NCBI RefSeq assembly: GCF_002077175.1 | Contig: NZ_CP014943.1 | Span: 3,782,001-3,846,000, forward strand | Direction: 5' to 3' | Length of the DNA: 64,000 bases | DNA from: Colwellia sp. PAMC 21821 | Lineage (GTDB): Bacteria > Pseudomonadota > Gammaproteobacteria > Enterobacterales > Alteromonadaceae | Shown here: in pieces, positions 7,650 through 17,573 of the stretch | Position numbering within the stretch: the stretch's first letter is position 1 | How the letters are laid out: each line of letters starts with the position of its first letter | Made by a program: the position numbers and the translations under genes | Notes under the pieces: generated by a model | Seen by the model: the letters and a program-made list of their open reading frames with translations, nothing else | Told to the model about the DNA's origin: nothing | The model's database searches: none

Positions 7650-8768
7650 TTAATATTCAATTAAGTGAGCATAAAATTCCGATTTTCCTAAGGTTGCTTG
7701 ACTACCTTTTAGCGAGAAATTATAGCCGCAGAGAGTGAAGTTGTTTTTAAAAGCGATATTTTTAATTAATGCTTTAGTGTCTAATGGCGAAAAGTAGGCA
7801 TAAAAACCATTATCAATTGCGCTAACACGATAAGTTCTAATAGCTGCTTCTTTATTAAATGCAATCTCTTGACAGCTTTTATCGCCCTGAGCAGAGCCTA
7901 AGGTCCATCTGTCTTGGTTATCTTCTACATTGGCTGGCCAGTGGATAACAATCGCGTTTTCGGCGGCGATCATAATGGAAAAGTTGTCTTGTAGCGTTAG
8001 TTTATGTTGAAAACTAGCTTTTGCTTCTGTTGCTTCGCTTATTTGCTCAATTTGAGGCGTTATTGGCGTTGGACCTGAAAACATAAAAGGTAGTGCCAAT
8101 GCTAATACCAATAATAAACTAAAAAATGAGATAGTGATTCGAGCATATTTTGTATTAAACAGTGCTAATCGAATTGATTCACCAAGCTCTAACTTGTGTT
8201 GTGCATTCGCGCTAGCGTGGTTTGCTGCATTAGCTGAAGTTGCATGTTCAACGTTATCGGTAAAAGTTGTAGGCTGACTTGTAATTGCCGATGGTTGATT
8301 AACATGTATACCATTCATTGTCGGTTCAACACGTTTGTTATTCTGAGCACTGGTTTTTTCTACTTTTTGAAAATCTGATAAATTAACTGGACCGTTATAG
8401 CCAAGTATATAGCGGCTTTGGTTTTTACTTGGGTAAGTTAATAACAATAAAGCGAAGAAAAAAGGAATTAATAATAACCAATAGGCACTGGTAAGCCCGG
8501 TAAAAATAATAATTAAACCTGTGACTAAAAAGCTCCCTGCAGGGGCTAGGAGTAAATTGTTATGAAATTTTGCATCATTAAGTCGGCGTCTAGCCGTTAC
8601 TAAAGATATGGATGAGCAAAACAGTAGTATGGCAATAGCAGCTACTTTAAAATCAGTAAAGCTCTCGTTAAGCATAATGAAAACAAGAACACTTGAAAGA
8701 TTAATGACCATAAAACGTAGTCGGTTATCAAAACCCTGCCAGCAAAATAGTGACTTGATAAGTTGCAC
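7650..8768 (-). CDS. DUF805-like membrane protein with C-terminal extracytoplasmic domain
   Basis: A 372-residue protein of unknown function. The N-terminal 115 residues form about four membrane segments with a conserved-looking ARRRLNDAKF between helices, resembling DUF805 proteins (usual motif RRLHD). A polar linker rich in Asn, Thr and Ala follows, then another membrane helix near residues 208-230 and a C-terminal domain of about 140 residues that I do not recognise. It is transcribed alone, and its stop codon faces the end of the CsrB-like RNA. The DUF805 call is by motif and topology only. Confidence 0.6.
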   Translation of the reverse strand: MQLIKSLFCWQGFDNRLRFMVINLSSVLVFIMLNESFTDFKVAAIAILLFCSSISLVTARRRLNDAKFHNNLLLAPAGSFLVTGLIIIFTGLTSAYWLLLIPFFFALLLLTYPSKNQSRYILGYNGPVNLSDFQKVEKTSAQNNKRVEPTMNGIHVNQPSAITSQPTTFTDNVEHATSANAANHASANAQHKLELGESIRLALFNTKYARITISFFSLLLVLALALPFMFSGPTPITPQIEQISEATEAKASFQHKLTLQDNFSIMIAAENAIVIHWPANVEDNQDRWTLGSAQGDKSCQEIAFNKEAAIRTYRVSAIDNGFYAYFSPLDTKALIKNIAFKNNFTLCGYNFSLKGSQATLGKSEFYAHLIEY

Positions 8769-9171
8769 AAAACCCCCGGAAATAAGTAATTTGTATCAAT
8801 GTAGATACTCGTTTTAAAAATATTAAAATAAAACGTCAATGAGAATGGGCAAGGGTAACCAATTTTATCTGTAAAGTCAGTCTATCTAAGAGATTTGTTT
8901 ATTCTTTGAAAGGTATCGATCGCCATTGATAGCAATTGTTCGGTTAATAAACTGGATTTTTATAGTCATCGTAAAACTATAGAGTTAAATAGCAATATTA
9001 CTCATGATCTGCTCATTTTTACTGAATAACCCCGTGAACTACAACATTATCGTTCTGTTATTTTTAGGACTTAACGTAAATGATTGATTTTATGGGATTT
9101 GTTCTAGTAAAGCCCCTTTGATTAATCAACTTGGTATAATTATATTTCACAAATCAAAAGTATTTAAAATG
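8769..9171. other. Intergenic region with a repeat-end fragment
   Basis: No gene is visible. The left part must contain the promoter of the minus-strand DUF805-like gene. Near 9117-9139 the sequence TTGATTAATCAACTTGGTATAAT resembles the right end of the MITE-like repeat at 10778-10944 and may be a relic of a copy. Confidence 0.4.
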
Positions 9172-9196
9172 AAAAAGCGACATTACGTCGCTTTTT
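9172..9196 (-). terminator. Terminator of the DUF3549-DUF3301 operon
   Basis: Perfect 10-bp stem AAAAAGCGAC/GTCGCTTTTT with loop ATTAC. It lies 20 nt past the DUF3301 stop and has T-runs on both strands, so it could act in both directions. Confidence 0.88.
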
Positions 9197-9216
9197 CTGT
9201 GTCTGCTGGTTTATTT

Positions 9217-9516
9217 TTACACTCGATAGGGCGGCGTGTCGATATTATCAAGTTTGTAACCACGTAATGTCATGGTGCCATGGTATGTTGATTCGCCATC
9301 ACCACTGAATTCAAAATCGAAGTTGCTGATCCAATGGGGTCCAAAGCGTTTAGAAAATCTAAAGCGACTTGATAGACGTCCTATCGCTAAGAATTGTAAA
9401 TTTTCTTGTTTACAATAACTATCAGCATGGGAGCGCGCATACTCAGCAACTTTTCGCAAATATACGAAATACCAGAAGAGTAGCCCGATAAAAAGTAAAT
9501 AGTAAATATTTTCCAT
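9217..9516 (-). CDS. DUF3301 family protein
   Basis: A 99-residue protein with one N-terminal membrane helix (IYYLLFIGLLFWYFVYL), then a conserved stretch with AEYARSHADSYCKQENLQFL, RFRFSKRFGP and a final FEFSGDGESTYHGTMTLRGYKL. This matches the DUF3301 family found in marine gammaproteobacteria beside DUF3549 and truC, as here. The short spacing (8 nt) after the DUF3549 gene indicates one operon. The function is unknown; topology suggests a membrane-anchored protein with a small soluble domain. Confidence 0.8.
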   Translation of the reverse strand: MENIYYLLFIGLLFWYFVYLRKVAEYARSHADSYCKQENLQFLAIGRLSSRFRFSKRFGPHWISNFDFEFSGDGESTYHGTMTLRGYKLDNIDTPPYRV

Positions 9517-9524
9517 GAGAATGC

Positions 9525-10565
9525 CTATTGTTTAAAAAGTATGCCTATGGCTTTTGCCAAATTAGGGCTGCGTTTTGGTGAGCGAATAGCTTGCAATATT
9601 ACGGGGCGTATCATTGGTATTGCAACTAAATCTTTAAATATTGCCGTAAATAACTCGTAATCATTATCTTTTATCAATTGTTCTAAATAGACAAAAAGAA
9701 TATCTTCATCATTCAATATCGGCCATAAACGACCCGCGATAATAATGAGTACTTCATCTTCTAGGGCATTATCTTTGATTAATGTAATGAGAAATTTTTG
9801 ACTAATAGGATGTTGTGTACTTGATGCAAGTGCACGTAGCAATGCAACAGCAGCGGTGTTGTTTTTATTAGCTTTATCTTGTTGATAACGTGTTATTATT
9901 TGTGTAATAACTTCTGCTGGTAAAGTCATGTTTTCAAGCGCTGAACATAATGGTACTAGTACTTGTTCAGGCACAAAATTAATAGCCTTGACTAAAATTT
10001 CGCTATTGTTTGTTTCATTTAATCGAAAAGAAAAGTCGGATAACCCTTGCACGCCAATCTCTTGCCAAGCATCCCATCCGTTTTCACCCGACAAGTAACT
10101 TTGTGCAGGTGCATAAAACTTGCTGGCAGCTTGTTTAAGCGATGTTGATACAACACTGTTTACTGCCGCTAACTTGTACTGCGCGGGTGTAAAATGATAA
10201 GGATTTTTCTTAAGTAAAGCCTCTTGTTGTTCGGTTGGACTTACCGTGAGGTTTTCACCTAGTGCTTCAATAATAATGGCAATAAAATGATTTCTGGCAC
10301 CTTGGTTTAATAAGCCACGCTCGTCTAATGGCAGTTTGATAAACCATAAGTAAGGGCTAGAGGATTGCTTTTGCCAAAACGCAATAGCAAGCAGTGCATG
10401 ACCTTGGGTCGGAAATGGGTAGGGGAGTTCGGCCGCTTCAATTTTTTCAAATTGTTCTTTTGATATTTTATCTATACGACGACCAATATCGAAAATACGA
10501 TATTGAGAGTCAGATAAGCTCAGTAATGCTGATATTGAAGAAATAGTTTCCGAAGATTTACTCAT
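9525..10565 (-). CDS. DUF3549 family protein
   Basis: A 346-residue soluble protein of unknown function. The N-terminal region reads ISALLSLSDSQYRIFDIGRRI and later AFWQKQSSSPYLWFIKLPLDERGLLNQ, characteristic of DUF3549. The C-terminal half is helical and Leu-rich, possibly a HEAT-like solenoid (VLVPLCSALENMTLP, AVALLRALAS, EVLIIIAGRLWPIL). It is co-transcribed with the DUF3301 gene and is divergent from truC, a neighbourhood recurrent in Shewanella and Colwellia relatives. No catalytic motif is evident. Confidence 0.8.
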   Translation of the reverse strand: MSKSSETISSISALLSLSDSQYRIFDIGRRIDKISKEQFEKIEAAELPYPFPTQGHALLAIAFWQKQSSSPYLWFIKLPLDERGLLNQGARNHFIAIIIEALGENLTVSPTEQQEALLKKNPYHFTPAQYKLAAVNSVVSTSLKQAASKFYAPAQSYLSGENGWDAWQEIGVQGLSDFSFRLNETNNSEILVKAINFVPEQVLVPLCSALENMTLPAEVITQIITRYQQDKANKNNTAAVALLRALASSTQHPISQKFLITLIKDNALEDEVLIIIAGRLWPILNDEDILFVYLEQLIKDNDYELFTAIFKDLVAIPMIRPVILQAIRSPKRSPNLAKAIGILFKQ

Positions 10566-10777
10566 AGAATAATACTGTCGCCATTAAAAGTTGATAGAAT
10601 TAAGTACCCATTGTTAAGGCGCATTATTATAGAGATAATAGCGCTTTAACTCCACCGTTAATCATTTATACCCATTAACAGCGGTCGCTTTTCTAGTATT
10701 TGTTTGCAATGAACCGTTGATGTTTAATCGCATCGAGCAAGTGCTGTATATTTACAGGTTTTGTACAACCACTTATA

Positions 10778-10944
10778 TAATACCAAATTGATTAATTAGC
10801 AGCTCATTTTTAATGGCTCAAATTAATAACGACGGCGTTATAAAATTTATAAGTAGCATATCTACTGACCACATTTTATGCCTTGTCATGATCCATTTTT
10901 CCTCATGAAAAAGTAGAACACGCAATTAATCAAATGGGTATAAT
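10778..10944. repeat. MITE-like element with terminal inverted repeats
   Basis: About 165 bp bounded by imperfect inverted ends: TAATACCAAATTGATTAATT at the left and the complement of TATTATACCCATTTGATTAATT at the right, differing at a few positions. The interior carries no ORF. Its right half includes AAAGTAGAACAC-N2-AATTAAT, which recurs at 16299-16319. Non-coding repeats with TATACCAA-type ends are common in Alteromonadales; I saw no transposase. The remainder of the 10566-11084 gap has no other recognisable feature. Confidence 0.6.
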
Positions 10945-11084
10945 ACATTTATAGAGAGATACTGAATTGGCATAACAGTACTCGTATCAAGGTATTCGTT
11001 ATAACATTTACATCAATGAATAATAATAGCTGTCACTGAAAGGGTCGCTAATGACAATCACTAATATGAGAAGAATGCACTCGC

Positions 11085-11843
11085 ATGACAATTAAAAATG
11101 CCGGTACGGTAATTGTTGAAAAACCTGTATTAAAAATTTTATATCAAGATGAGTACCTAGTCGCGGTTGATAAACCCGCGGGACTTTTCGTCCATCGTAG
11201 CTTTATGGACAAGGATGAAATTTACTTTGCCTTGCAGCTTTTACGCGATCAAATTGGCCAATATGTTTATCCTTTACATAGACTTGATAGACCCACATCA
11301 GGTGTTTTGCTCTTTGCTTTAACGCAAGACGTTGCGCGCTTGATGGGCCAGGCTTTTAGCGAGAGAGAAATACAAAAAACCTACTATGCGTTAACACGAG
11401 GCCATTTACTAGGTGATGGTATAATTGACTATCCGCTAAAAGAAAAGCTTGATGATTTAGGGGATAAAAATGTTAGTCGTGACAAAGAAGCGCAAAGTGC
11501 AACCACTAATTACCAGTCGGTTGCCACAGCGTCATTACCGTTGCCATTAGGTAAGTATTCAAGCGTCCGGTATTCGTTAATTAAATGTCAGCCACAAACT
11601 GGGCGTCGTCATCAAATTAGGCGTCATCTCGCGCATTTACGTCATCCCATAATCGGTGATATAAATTATGGTGATAATAAGCAAAATCCATTTTTTGGTG
11701 AACACTTCGGTTTTAAGCGTTTAATGCTGATAGCTAAACAAGTCAGTTTTCTGCATCCAGTTACAGCGCAAACGTTGACGATTGAAGCTGAATTCGATAC
11801 CCAATGGCAGCAAGTATTTAGTGAATTTGATTGGTCATACTAA
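11085..11843 (+). CDS. truC: tRNA pseudouridine(65) synthase TruC
   Basis: A 252-residue enzyme of the RluA/TruC pseudouridine synthase family. The catalytic Asp68 lies in YPLHRLDRPTSGVLLFA. The N-terminal ILYQDEYLVAVDKPAGLFVHRS and the C-terminal QTGRRHQIRRHLAHLRHPIIGD match TruC, which isomerises U65 in the acceptor stem of several tRNAs. The length fits TruC (about 260), and there is no S4 domain, unlike RluC or RluD. It is divergent from the DUF3549-DUF3301 operon, a conserved arrangement in related genera. Confidence 0.92.
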   Translation: MTIKNAGTVIVEKPVLKILYQDEYLVAVDKPAGLFVHRSFMDKDEIYFALQLLRDQIGQYVYPLHRLDRPTSGVLLFALTQDVARLMGQAFSEREIQKTYYALTRGHLLGDGIIDYPLKEKLDDLGDKNVSRDKEAQSATTNYQSVATASLPLPLGKYSSVRYSLIKCQPQTGRRHQIRRHLAHLRHPIIGDINYGDNKQNPFFGEHFGFKRLMLIAKQVSFLHPVTAQTLTIEAEFDTQWQQVFSEFDWSY

Positions 11844-11881
11844 ACACGTTTAATACCTCATAAATCGCATTCAGTAATCAT

Positions 11882-11925
11882 ACCTTTGAAGTTGAACCCT
11901 TTGAAGTTATACCCTTTAAAGTTAT
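11882..11925. repeat. Short tandem repeat, three 15-bp units
   Basis: Three successive copies of ACCCTTTGAAGTTAT (11882-11895, 11896-11910, 11911-11925), the first one base short and the third with one change. A fourth unit seems to begin (ACCCG). It lies between the convergent truC and lipoprotein genes. Confidence 0.8.
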
Positions 11926-11935
11926 ACCCGCCGAA

Positions 11936-12286
11936 TTAATTCGGGCCACTAATTTGCACAGAGTTAAAATCTTGGGCAATTAATTTACTATAACTGTGTG
12001 TGGGTCTTGTTTTGTATTCCCCATTGAAGCCGTTATTGAACTCATTATTTTTTGGCCCTCTAATGTCGACTGCGTTGACAAAATATGGGCTTTGATAACT
12101 TGCTCGATGTGCTGCAAAAGCTAACATCATTTGTTGGTCTTGCGTTATTTCACGGTTTAACAAACTCAGCATTAAATAATGGTCTGATATAAGAGGTTTT
12201 TTCACAATGACTACTTTCGGTGTTGAATTACATGCCGATAGTAACGTAATAATTAAAATAGCGATCAGTATGGGTAATTTTTTCAT
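11936..12286 (-). CDS. Small hypothetical lipoprotein
   Basis: A 116-residue protein with a type II signal peptide: MKKLPILIAILIITLLSAC, with Cys19 as the lipidation site, followed by Asn and Ser, which allows outer-membrane sorting. The mature part has no domain I recognise; it contains HYLMLSLLNREITQDQQMML and ends with VQISGPN. It stands alone between truC and dapD. The long leader-to-dapD gap contains no other gene. Confidence 0.7.
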   Translation of the reverse strand: MKKLPILIAILIITLLSACNSTPKVVIVKKPLISDHYLMLSLLNREITQDQQMMLAFAAHRASYQSPYFVNAVDIRGPKNNEFNNGFNGEYKTRPTHSYSKLIAQDFNSVQISGPN

Positions 12287-12532
12287 AAAGTTTGTTTGGA
12301 TTAAGAATACTAATAATCACTATCGCAAAGGTTATGCCAATTGTGATTTTGACTCAGTATAGATTGTTTTTTATAAGGGAGGGTTTTTGTTAACTTAATG
12401 ATTTTATGTTTTATTTTATTGTTTTAAAGTTGAGTGTAAAATTTAAAGACTATTATTTTTGGTGAGATAACGAGCAAGTTTTGTTTGGTTAATAGAAGTG
12501 ATAAGTGATGTGTCAAAAAAACAGCACTTGGC

Positions 12533-12572
12533 AAAACCACACAATAATATAGAAAATAAAACTGTGTGGCTT
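12533..12572 (-). terminator. Probable terminator of dapD
   Basis: Stem CCACACA (12537-12543) with TGTGTGG (12563-12569), a long AT-rich loop, and a short T-run on the minus strand. It starts 19 nt after the dapD stop. The rest of 12287-12590 shows nothing further. Confidence 0.5.
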
Positions 12573-12590
12573 TGTTATAAAAGTGGCTAG

Positions 12591-13421
12591 TTACTCTTCA
12601 GAAACAGAGCGTAGCAAAGCATTAATACCTACTTTTGCACGGGTTTTAGCGTCAACTTTTTTAACTATAATTGCAGCATATAAACTATAGGTGCCACATT
12701 TAGATGGTAAGTTACCTGGAACGACTACTGAGCCTGCAGGTACTCGACCATAATGAACTTCGCCCGTTTCTCTATCATAAATACGGGTACTTTGACCTAT
12801 GTAAACACCCATAGAAATTACTGCGCCTTCTTCCACTACTACGCCTTCTACAATTTCAGAGCGGGCACCAATAAAACAGTTGTCTTCAATAATGGTTGGT
12901 CCCGCTTGCAAGGGTTCAAGTACGCCACCAATACCAACGCCACCTGATAAATGTACGTTTTTACCAATTTGAGCACAAGAACCGACAGTAGCCCATCCGT
13001 CAACCATACAGCCTTCATCTACGTAAGCGCCGATGTTAACAAAGCTTGGCATTATCACAACATTCTTACCAATATAGCTACCAGTACGCACAGAAGCACC
13101 CGGTACAACTCTAACACCGTCAGCAACAAAGTCAGCGTGGCTATAATCAGTGTATTTCATCGGAACTTTATCGAAAAATTTACTTTCTGCTCCGTCGATT
13201 ACTTCATTGTCCCAAATTCTAAATGACAGTAATACCGCCTTTTTAAGCCATTGGTGAACAACCCATTCACCGGCGATTTTTTCTGCTACGCGAGCTGAGC
13301 CATTATTTAATGCGGCTAATGCATCTAATACTGCTTGTTTTACTTCAACGGAAACACTGGCTGGGCTAATGTTCATGCGATCTTCGAACGCTTGCTCAAT
13401 AATTGTTTGTAACTCTAACAT
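12591..13421 (-). CDS. dapD: 2,3,4,5-tetrahydropyridine-2,6-dicarboxylate N-succinyltransferase
   Basis: A 276-residue cytoplasmic enzyme of the lysine and meso-diaminopimelate pathway, transferring succinyl from succinyl-CoA to tetrahydrodipicolinate. The N-terminal helical domain (1-100) precedes a left-handed beta-helix of hexapeptide repeats: [61 protein letters not shown]. The length equals E. coli DapD (274). It follows glnD by 14 nt, so the two are probably co-transcribed, the standard gammaproteobacterial arrangement. Confidence 0.97.
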   Translation of the reverse strand: MLELQTIIEQAFEDRMNISPASVSVEVKQAVLDALAALNNGSARVAEKIAGEWVVHQWLKKAVLLSFRIWDNEVIDGAESKFFDKVPMKYTDYSHADFVADGVRVVPGASVRTGSYIGKNVVIMPSFVNIGAYVDEGCMVDGWATVGSCAQIGKNVHLSGGVGIGGVLEPLQAGPTIIEDNCFIGARSEIVEGVVVEEGAVISMGVYIGQSTRIYDRETGEVHYGRVPAGSVVVPGNLPSKCGTYSLYAAIIVKKVDAKTRAKVGINALLRSVSEE

Positions 13422-13435
13422 TATAATTCCTAATA

Positions 13436-16078
13436 TTAATTTGGTAAAATTTGTCGCTGGCTATCATTGCAAAGCATAGCCTCTAATGAGGCTTTTTGCG
13501 CATCAGTTAATGATTGATTGTCATTGTTTGAAATCGTAAATACATCTTCAGCTTTTTCACCAAATGTGGTGATTTTAGCTGAATGTATTTGTATATTACA
13601 TTTTTGAAAAATAGCCGCAATATTTGCTAACAAACCAGGATGGTCTAAGGCTACAATTTCTAGCATAGTGCGGTTTTTCCCCGCCCCTTTAATATAGCTG
13701 ACATGTGTTGGCACTTTAAATTGTCGAAATCTTTTTGCCAGTGGTTTTGGCTTTATTCTGATTTGCTTTGAGGCTAATTTAACACTTAAAGAACGCGCTA
13801 TACTCAAGGCTCTCGCGCTATCATTAATGGCCTTGTTACGATTGTCTAACACAACAAAAGTGTTGGCTGTGTAGCCCGATTTATTGGTCGTGATTTTTGC
13901 ATCATGAATTGAGAGTTTTTTCGCACCCAGCAATGAGACAATATTGTAAAATATATTGGGTTTATCTTTTGTATAAACGAATACTTCTGTACCACCACGA
14001 TAAGGTTTCGGGCTAATAATGACCAAAGGCTTATCTTTGTTGTGTGACAATATATGTTTAAAGTGCCAAGCAATCTGTTCAGGTGAATAGCGTAAAAAAT
14101 AATCCGCTTTAAACTCTTTCCACAATTGCTTTAATCGTTCTTGATCTATAGTTTCCGCTTTTAAAATAGCAATGGCTTGTTGTTGGTTTTCTCTAATTTT
14201 TGCTCTTAAATCCACCGGTTTTTCAAGGCCACGTCTAAAGGCGCGCTTCGTACTGTAATATAAATCTTCTAGTAAGTTAGCTTTCCAACTATTCCACAAA
14301 CTTTCGTTGGTAGCTCTCATGTCGGCAACCGTTAAACAATACAAATAGTCAAGATGAGCTTCATCACGCACAATTTCGGCGAAAGTTTTAATCACTTCCG
14401 GATCAGATATATCTCTTCGCTGAGCGGTAACTGACATTAATAAATGTTTTTCTACTAACCACGCTATTAAGCGTCCATCGTGATCACCCAGTTTATGGAT
14501 TTTAGCAAAATCTAATGCGTCAATTGCGCCAAGTTTTGCATGGTCGCCGCCTCTCCCTTTGGCAATGTCGTGAAAGATTCCCGCAAAATATAACAATTCT
14601 GGTTTTCGTACACGTTGGACAATTTTGCTACACAATGGGTATTCTTTATTGTGTTCAACTTGGCTAAAACGATACAAGTTTTTCAATAGACGAAAGCTAT
14701 GCTCGTCGACAGAGTAGGCATGAAATAAATCGAACTGCATTTGGCCTACAATGTTGCGCCAAAGTGGTAAATAGGCACCAATAATAGAATGTCGGTGCAT
14801 TAGGGTAAATGCTAATCCTAAGCCGCGAGGGTGCTTGATCAGGGCGATAAATATTTCGCGGCAGCGTTCATAGTCGATCATGCCTGACACCAGACGGCGT
14901 CGGGCATTACGCATTAAACGCAAAGTCTCAGGGTGTAAATCGGTAATTTCTTTATGTTGAGCAATCAGTAAAAACATTTCCATGATCATGGTAGAACGGG
15001 TGAAAACCCGCTTATCACAAACCTTGATTTGGCCATCGATTATGACAAAGTCATCATTGAGTACAATTTCTTTACTGTGTTTCTTTTCGTTTAAAATGGC
15101 GTATTCGAAATGCTGTAATAGCATTCTATTAAGCTCTGAAACTCTTGATATTATGCGGAAAAAGCGTTTCATCATACGCTCAATAGCGAGCTTGCCACCG
15201 TCACCAAAGCCCATTAGCTCAGCAACATCGGCCTGATAATCAAAAAGTAAGCGGTTTTCATTACGCCCAGCGATAAAGTGCAAAGCACAACGCATACGCC
15301 ACAGGTAATCTTGACATTCGAGTAGTTCGAAAAATTCATTACTGGTTAAGTAATGATGGTCAATAAGCTGCTCTAGGGTATCAGCCATAAAGTGGCGTTT
15401 GGCAACCCAACCAATAGTTTGAATATCACGCAAACCACCAGGATTAGATTTAAGGTTAGGTTCAAGCGTGTACGATGCACCATGGTATTGCTGATGGCGT
15501 TGGTATTGTTCATTACGTTTGGCAATAAAGAATTTTTCAGACGTCCAAAATATGTCTTCAATTAACAAGGGTTGTAATTGAGTTACTAAGGCATGATTAC
15601 CACAGATTTGTCGCATTTCAAGCAAGTTTGTGGCGATGGTTACGTCATCTATAGCTTGATTTAAACATTCTTTAATACTGCGAACGCTATGGCCAATATC
15701 AAGTTTTACATCCCATAGCTGAGTAATAAAGGCCGATATTTTATCGGCTAAGTCATCAGCGATGACATCTTGGGTAATTAATAAGATATCAACATCAGAG
15801 TAAGGATGAAGTTCTTTTCGGCCATAACCACCAACAGCAACTAAACTGATTTGAAATTCATCTAAATGGTGCTGACACCAAAGTTTGGTTAAAATGAGGT
15901 CGACATAAAAAGCTCTTGCTGCTACGAGTGAGGTAACCTCACTAACGGGGAATTGCTCTTTTTGCCATTGATGAAATTCATTACCTAATGAACAAATTTG
16001 CGAACTACTTAACGAAGGGGCACTAATGGCAAGAGCGTCACTGTATTTTTCTGGAATTAAAGATGTAGTATTCAACAA
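13436..16078 (-). CDS. glnD: Bifunctional [protein-PII] uridylyltransferase/uridylyl-removing enzyme GlnD
   Basis: An 880-residue nitrogen sensor. It uridylylates PII proteins when glutamine is low and removes UMP when glutamine is high. The nucleotidyltransferase domain has [17 protein letters not shown]; the HD hydrolase domain has [20 protein letters not shown]; two ACT domains follow at the C-terminus ([21 protein letters not shown] and [27 protein letters not shown]) for glutamine sensing. The start is a TTG at 16078 with GAGAG just upstream; its length agrees with the family (about 890). Confidence 0.97.
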   Translation of the reverse strand: MLNTTSLIPEKYSDALAISAPSLSSSQICSLGNEFHQWQKEQFPVSEVTSLVAARAFYVDLILTKLWCQHHLDEFQISLVAVGGYGRKELHPYSDVDILLITQDVIADDLADKISAFITQLWDVKLDIGHSVRSIKECLNQAIDDVTIATNLLEMRQICGNHALVTQLQPLLIEDIFWTSEKFFIAKRNEQYQRHQQYHGASYTLEPNLKSNPGGLRDIQTIGWVAKRHFMADTLEQLIDHHYLTSNEFFELLECQDYLWRMRCALHFIAGRNENRLLFDYQADVAELMGFGDGGKLAIERMMKRFFRIISRVSELNRMLLQHFEYAILNEKKHSKEIVLNDDFVIIDGQIKVCDKRVFTRSTMIMEMFLLIAQHKEITDLHPETLRLMRNARRRLVSGMIDYERCREIFIALIKHPRGLGLAFTLMHRHSIIGAYLPLWRNIVGQMQFDLFHAYSVDEHSFRLLKNLYRFSQVEHNKEYPLCSKIVQRVRKPELLYFAGIFHDIAKGRGGDHAKLGAIDALDFAKIHKLGDHDGRLIAWLVEKHLLMSVTAQRRDISDPEVIKTFAEIVRDEAHLDYLYCLTVADMRATNESLWNSWKANLLEDLYYSTKRAFRRGLEKPVDLRAKIRENQQQAIAILKAETIDQERLKQLWKEFKADYFLRYSPEQIAWHFKHILSHNKDKPLVIISPKPYRGGTEVFVYTKDKPNIFYNIVSLLGAKKLSIHDAKITTNKSGYTANTFVVLDNRNKAINDSARALSIARSLSVKLASKQIRIKPKPLAKRFRQFKVPTHVSYIKGAGKNRTMLEIVALDHPGLLANIAAIFQKCNIQIHSAKITTFGEKAEDVFTISNNDNQSLTDAQKASLEAMLCNDSQRQILPN

Positions 16079-16367
16079 TAAACTCTCATATTTTTAATTA
16101 AGATTGCCATTAGCCGCTAATGTAAACTGGCTTCACGCACTTTGTGATCATTTCTACAAATTTTAAGGGCTAACTATATCGTTATTAACTTTATAACTAT
16201 TTCAGCATAAATACAGGTTATGTAAGTAGTGCAGGCACATATTGTCCTGCACAATAGTGATAAAATTAGTCCCTAATTTTTAGTTATTCCCAGTGTAGAA
16301 AGTAGAACACCTAATTAATGACACTGGTATTGCATTAAGGCTATTAACTTACTGTCTGATAAGTACT
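16079..16367. repeat. Intergenic region with a repeat fragment
   Basis: The map-glnD gap. At 16290-16327 CCAGTGT pairs with ACACTGG around AAAGTAGAACAC-N2-AATTAAT (16299-16319), the same string found in the right half of the repeat at 10778-10944. This looks like a degraded or shortened relative of that element. No gene is visible. Confidence 0.45.
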
Positions 16368-17156
16368 TTAATTGTGCAGTATACGCGCTATGGTATCATC
16401 TTTACGTAAGGTTAATATTTCACAGCCCGTTTTGGTTACTACAACGGTATGTTCCCATTGCGCTGATTTTTTACCATCTAAAGTATATACCGTCCAATTG
16501 TCTTCTTTATCAAGCAAAGTATTGGCACGACCTAAATTAATCATAGGTTCAACGGTAAAGCACATGCCTTCTTGCATTTTTTCACTGTCATTATTTTTAT
16601 AATGAACAATTTGTGGCTCTTCATGAAATTCTTTGCCGATACCGTGACCACAATATTCTTTTACTATTGAATAACGACCCGATTTTTTAATGAATTTTTG
16701 AATTGCCGTGCCGATTTCGCCAAAAGTATTGCCTGGCTTAACTTTTTTAAGGCCAACATAGAGTGATTCTTGGGTGATTCGACAAAGACGATTATCTTCA
16801 GCAGACGTTTCGCCTATTAGAAACATTTTACTGGTATCGCCATGGTAACCATCTTTAATAACCGTAATGTCGATATTGATAATGTCACCGTCTACTAAAG
16901 GCGTATCATTTGGAATACCATGACAAACCACGTGGTTAACAGAGGTACAAATGGACTTTGGAAAATTGTGGTAATTTAAAGGTGCAGAAATTGCATTTTG
17001 CACCTTATCCGTATATTCCGCACATAGGGTATTAAGCTGATCAGTGGTAATGCCTGCTTGAACATGAGGTTCGATCATTTCCAATACATCTGCAGCAAGC
17101 TTCCCCGCAATTCTCATTTTCTCTATTTCTTGCTGATCTTTAATCGTAATTGTCAT
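16368..17156 (-). CDS. map: Type I methionine aminopeptidase
   Basis: A 262-residue cytoplasmic metalloenzyme removing the initiator Met from nascent proteins. The metal-ligand segments are all present: VCHGIPND, INIDITVIKDGYHGDTSKMF (two Asp), CGHGIGKEFHEEP (His), FTVEPMIN (Glu) and AQWEHTVVV (Glu). Length and lack of an N-terminal extension indicate the bacterial type Ia enzyme. It is divergent from rpsB with the DsbA-like gene between them; in E. coli, map and rpsB are adjacent and divergent. Confidence 0.97.
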   Translation of the reverse strand: MTITIKDQQEIEKMRIAGKLAADVLEMIEPHVQAGITTDQLNTLCAEYTDKVQNAISAPLNYHNFPKSICTSVNHVVCHGIPNDTPLVDGDIINIDITVIKDGYHGDTSKMFLIGETSAEDNRLCRITQESLYVGLKKVKPGNTFGEIGTAIQKFIKKSGRYSIVKEYCGHGIGKEFHEEPQIVHYKNNDSEKMQEGMCFTVEPMINLGRANTLLDKEDNWTVYTLDGKKSAQWEHTVVVTKTGCEILTLRKDDTIARILHN

Positions 17157-17352
17157 AAAACCTCAAATGTGACGCTGTAAATAATGTAATAAGGGTAAAT
17201 TAAATAACGACTTAATCAATATTCTCAATATCATGAAAAAATATGATTATGTAGTTAAAAATTAATTATCGCTGATTTTACCTGTTTTTTATACCTTTGC
17301 CCAATCGTAAAACGTTAGCGTTAATAATTAGATGGTATATAGAGAGTATTTA

Positions 17353-17398
17353 ATACTTATTTGATTAATTAGATCACTTAAATTAATCAAATAAGTAT
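17353..17398. repeat. Perfect 18-bp inverted repeat
   Basis: ATACTTATTTGATTAATT (17353-17370), a 10-base spacer, and its exact complement (17381-17398). The TTGATTAATT core is the same as in the ends of the element at 10778-10944, suggesting a minimal derivative made of two element ends. It lies in the 17157-17573 gap upstream of map; nothing else is seen there except AT-rich sequence. Confidence 0.7.
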
Positions 17399-17573
17399 AA
17401 CAAGCAAAGCGCTCGCATAATGTCGTTAGGTAAAGTAGATGGGGCGGCAGAGAAAAAATAAAAACCATTTCAGTGCTATTAGTTAACTATTCCGCTAAGC
17501 GCTTTGATTAATTGCTGTAAATCTTTGGCGTTAAATAATGATTGATGGCAATGGTTGATTGCCATCATATTTA

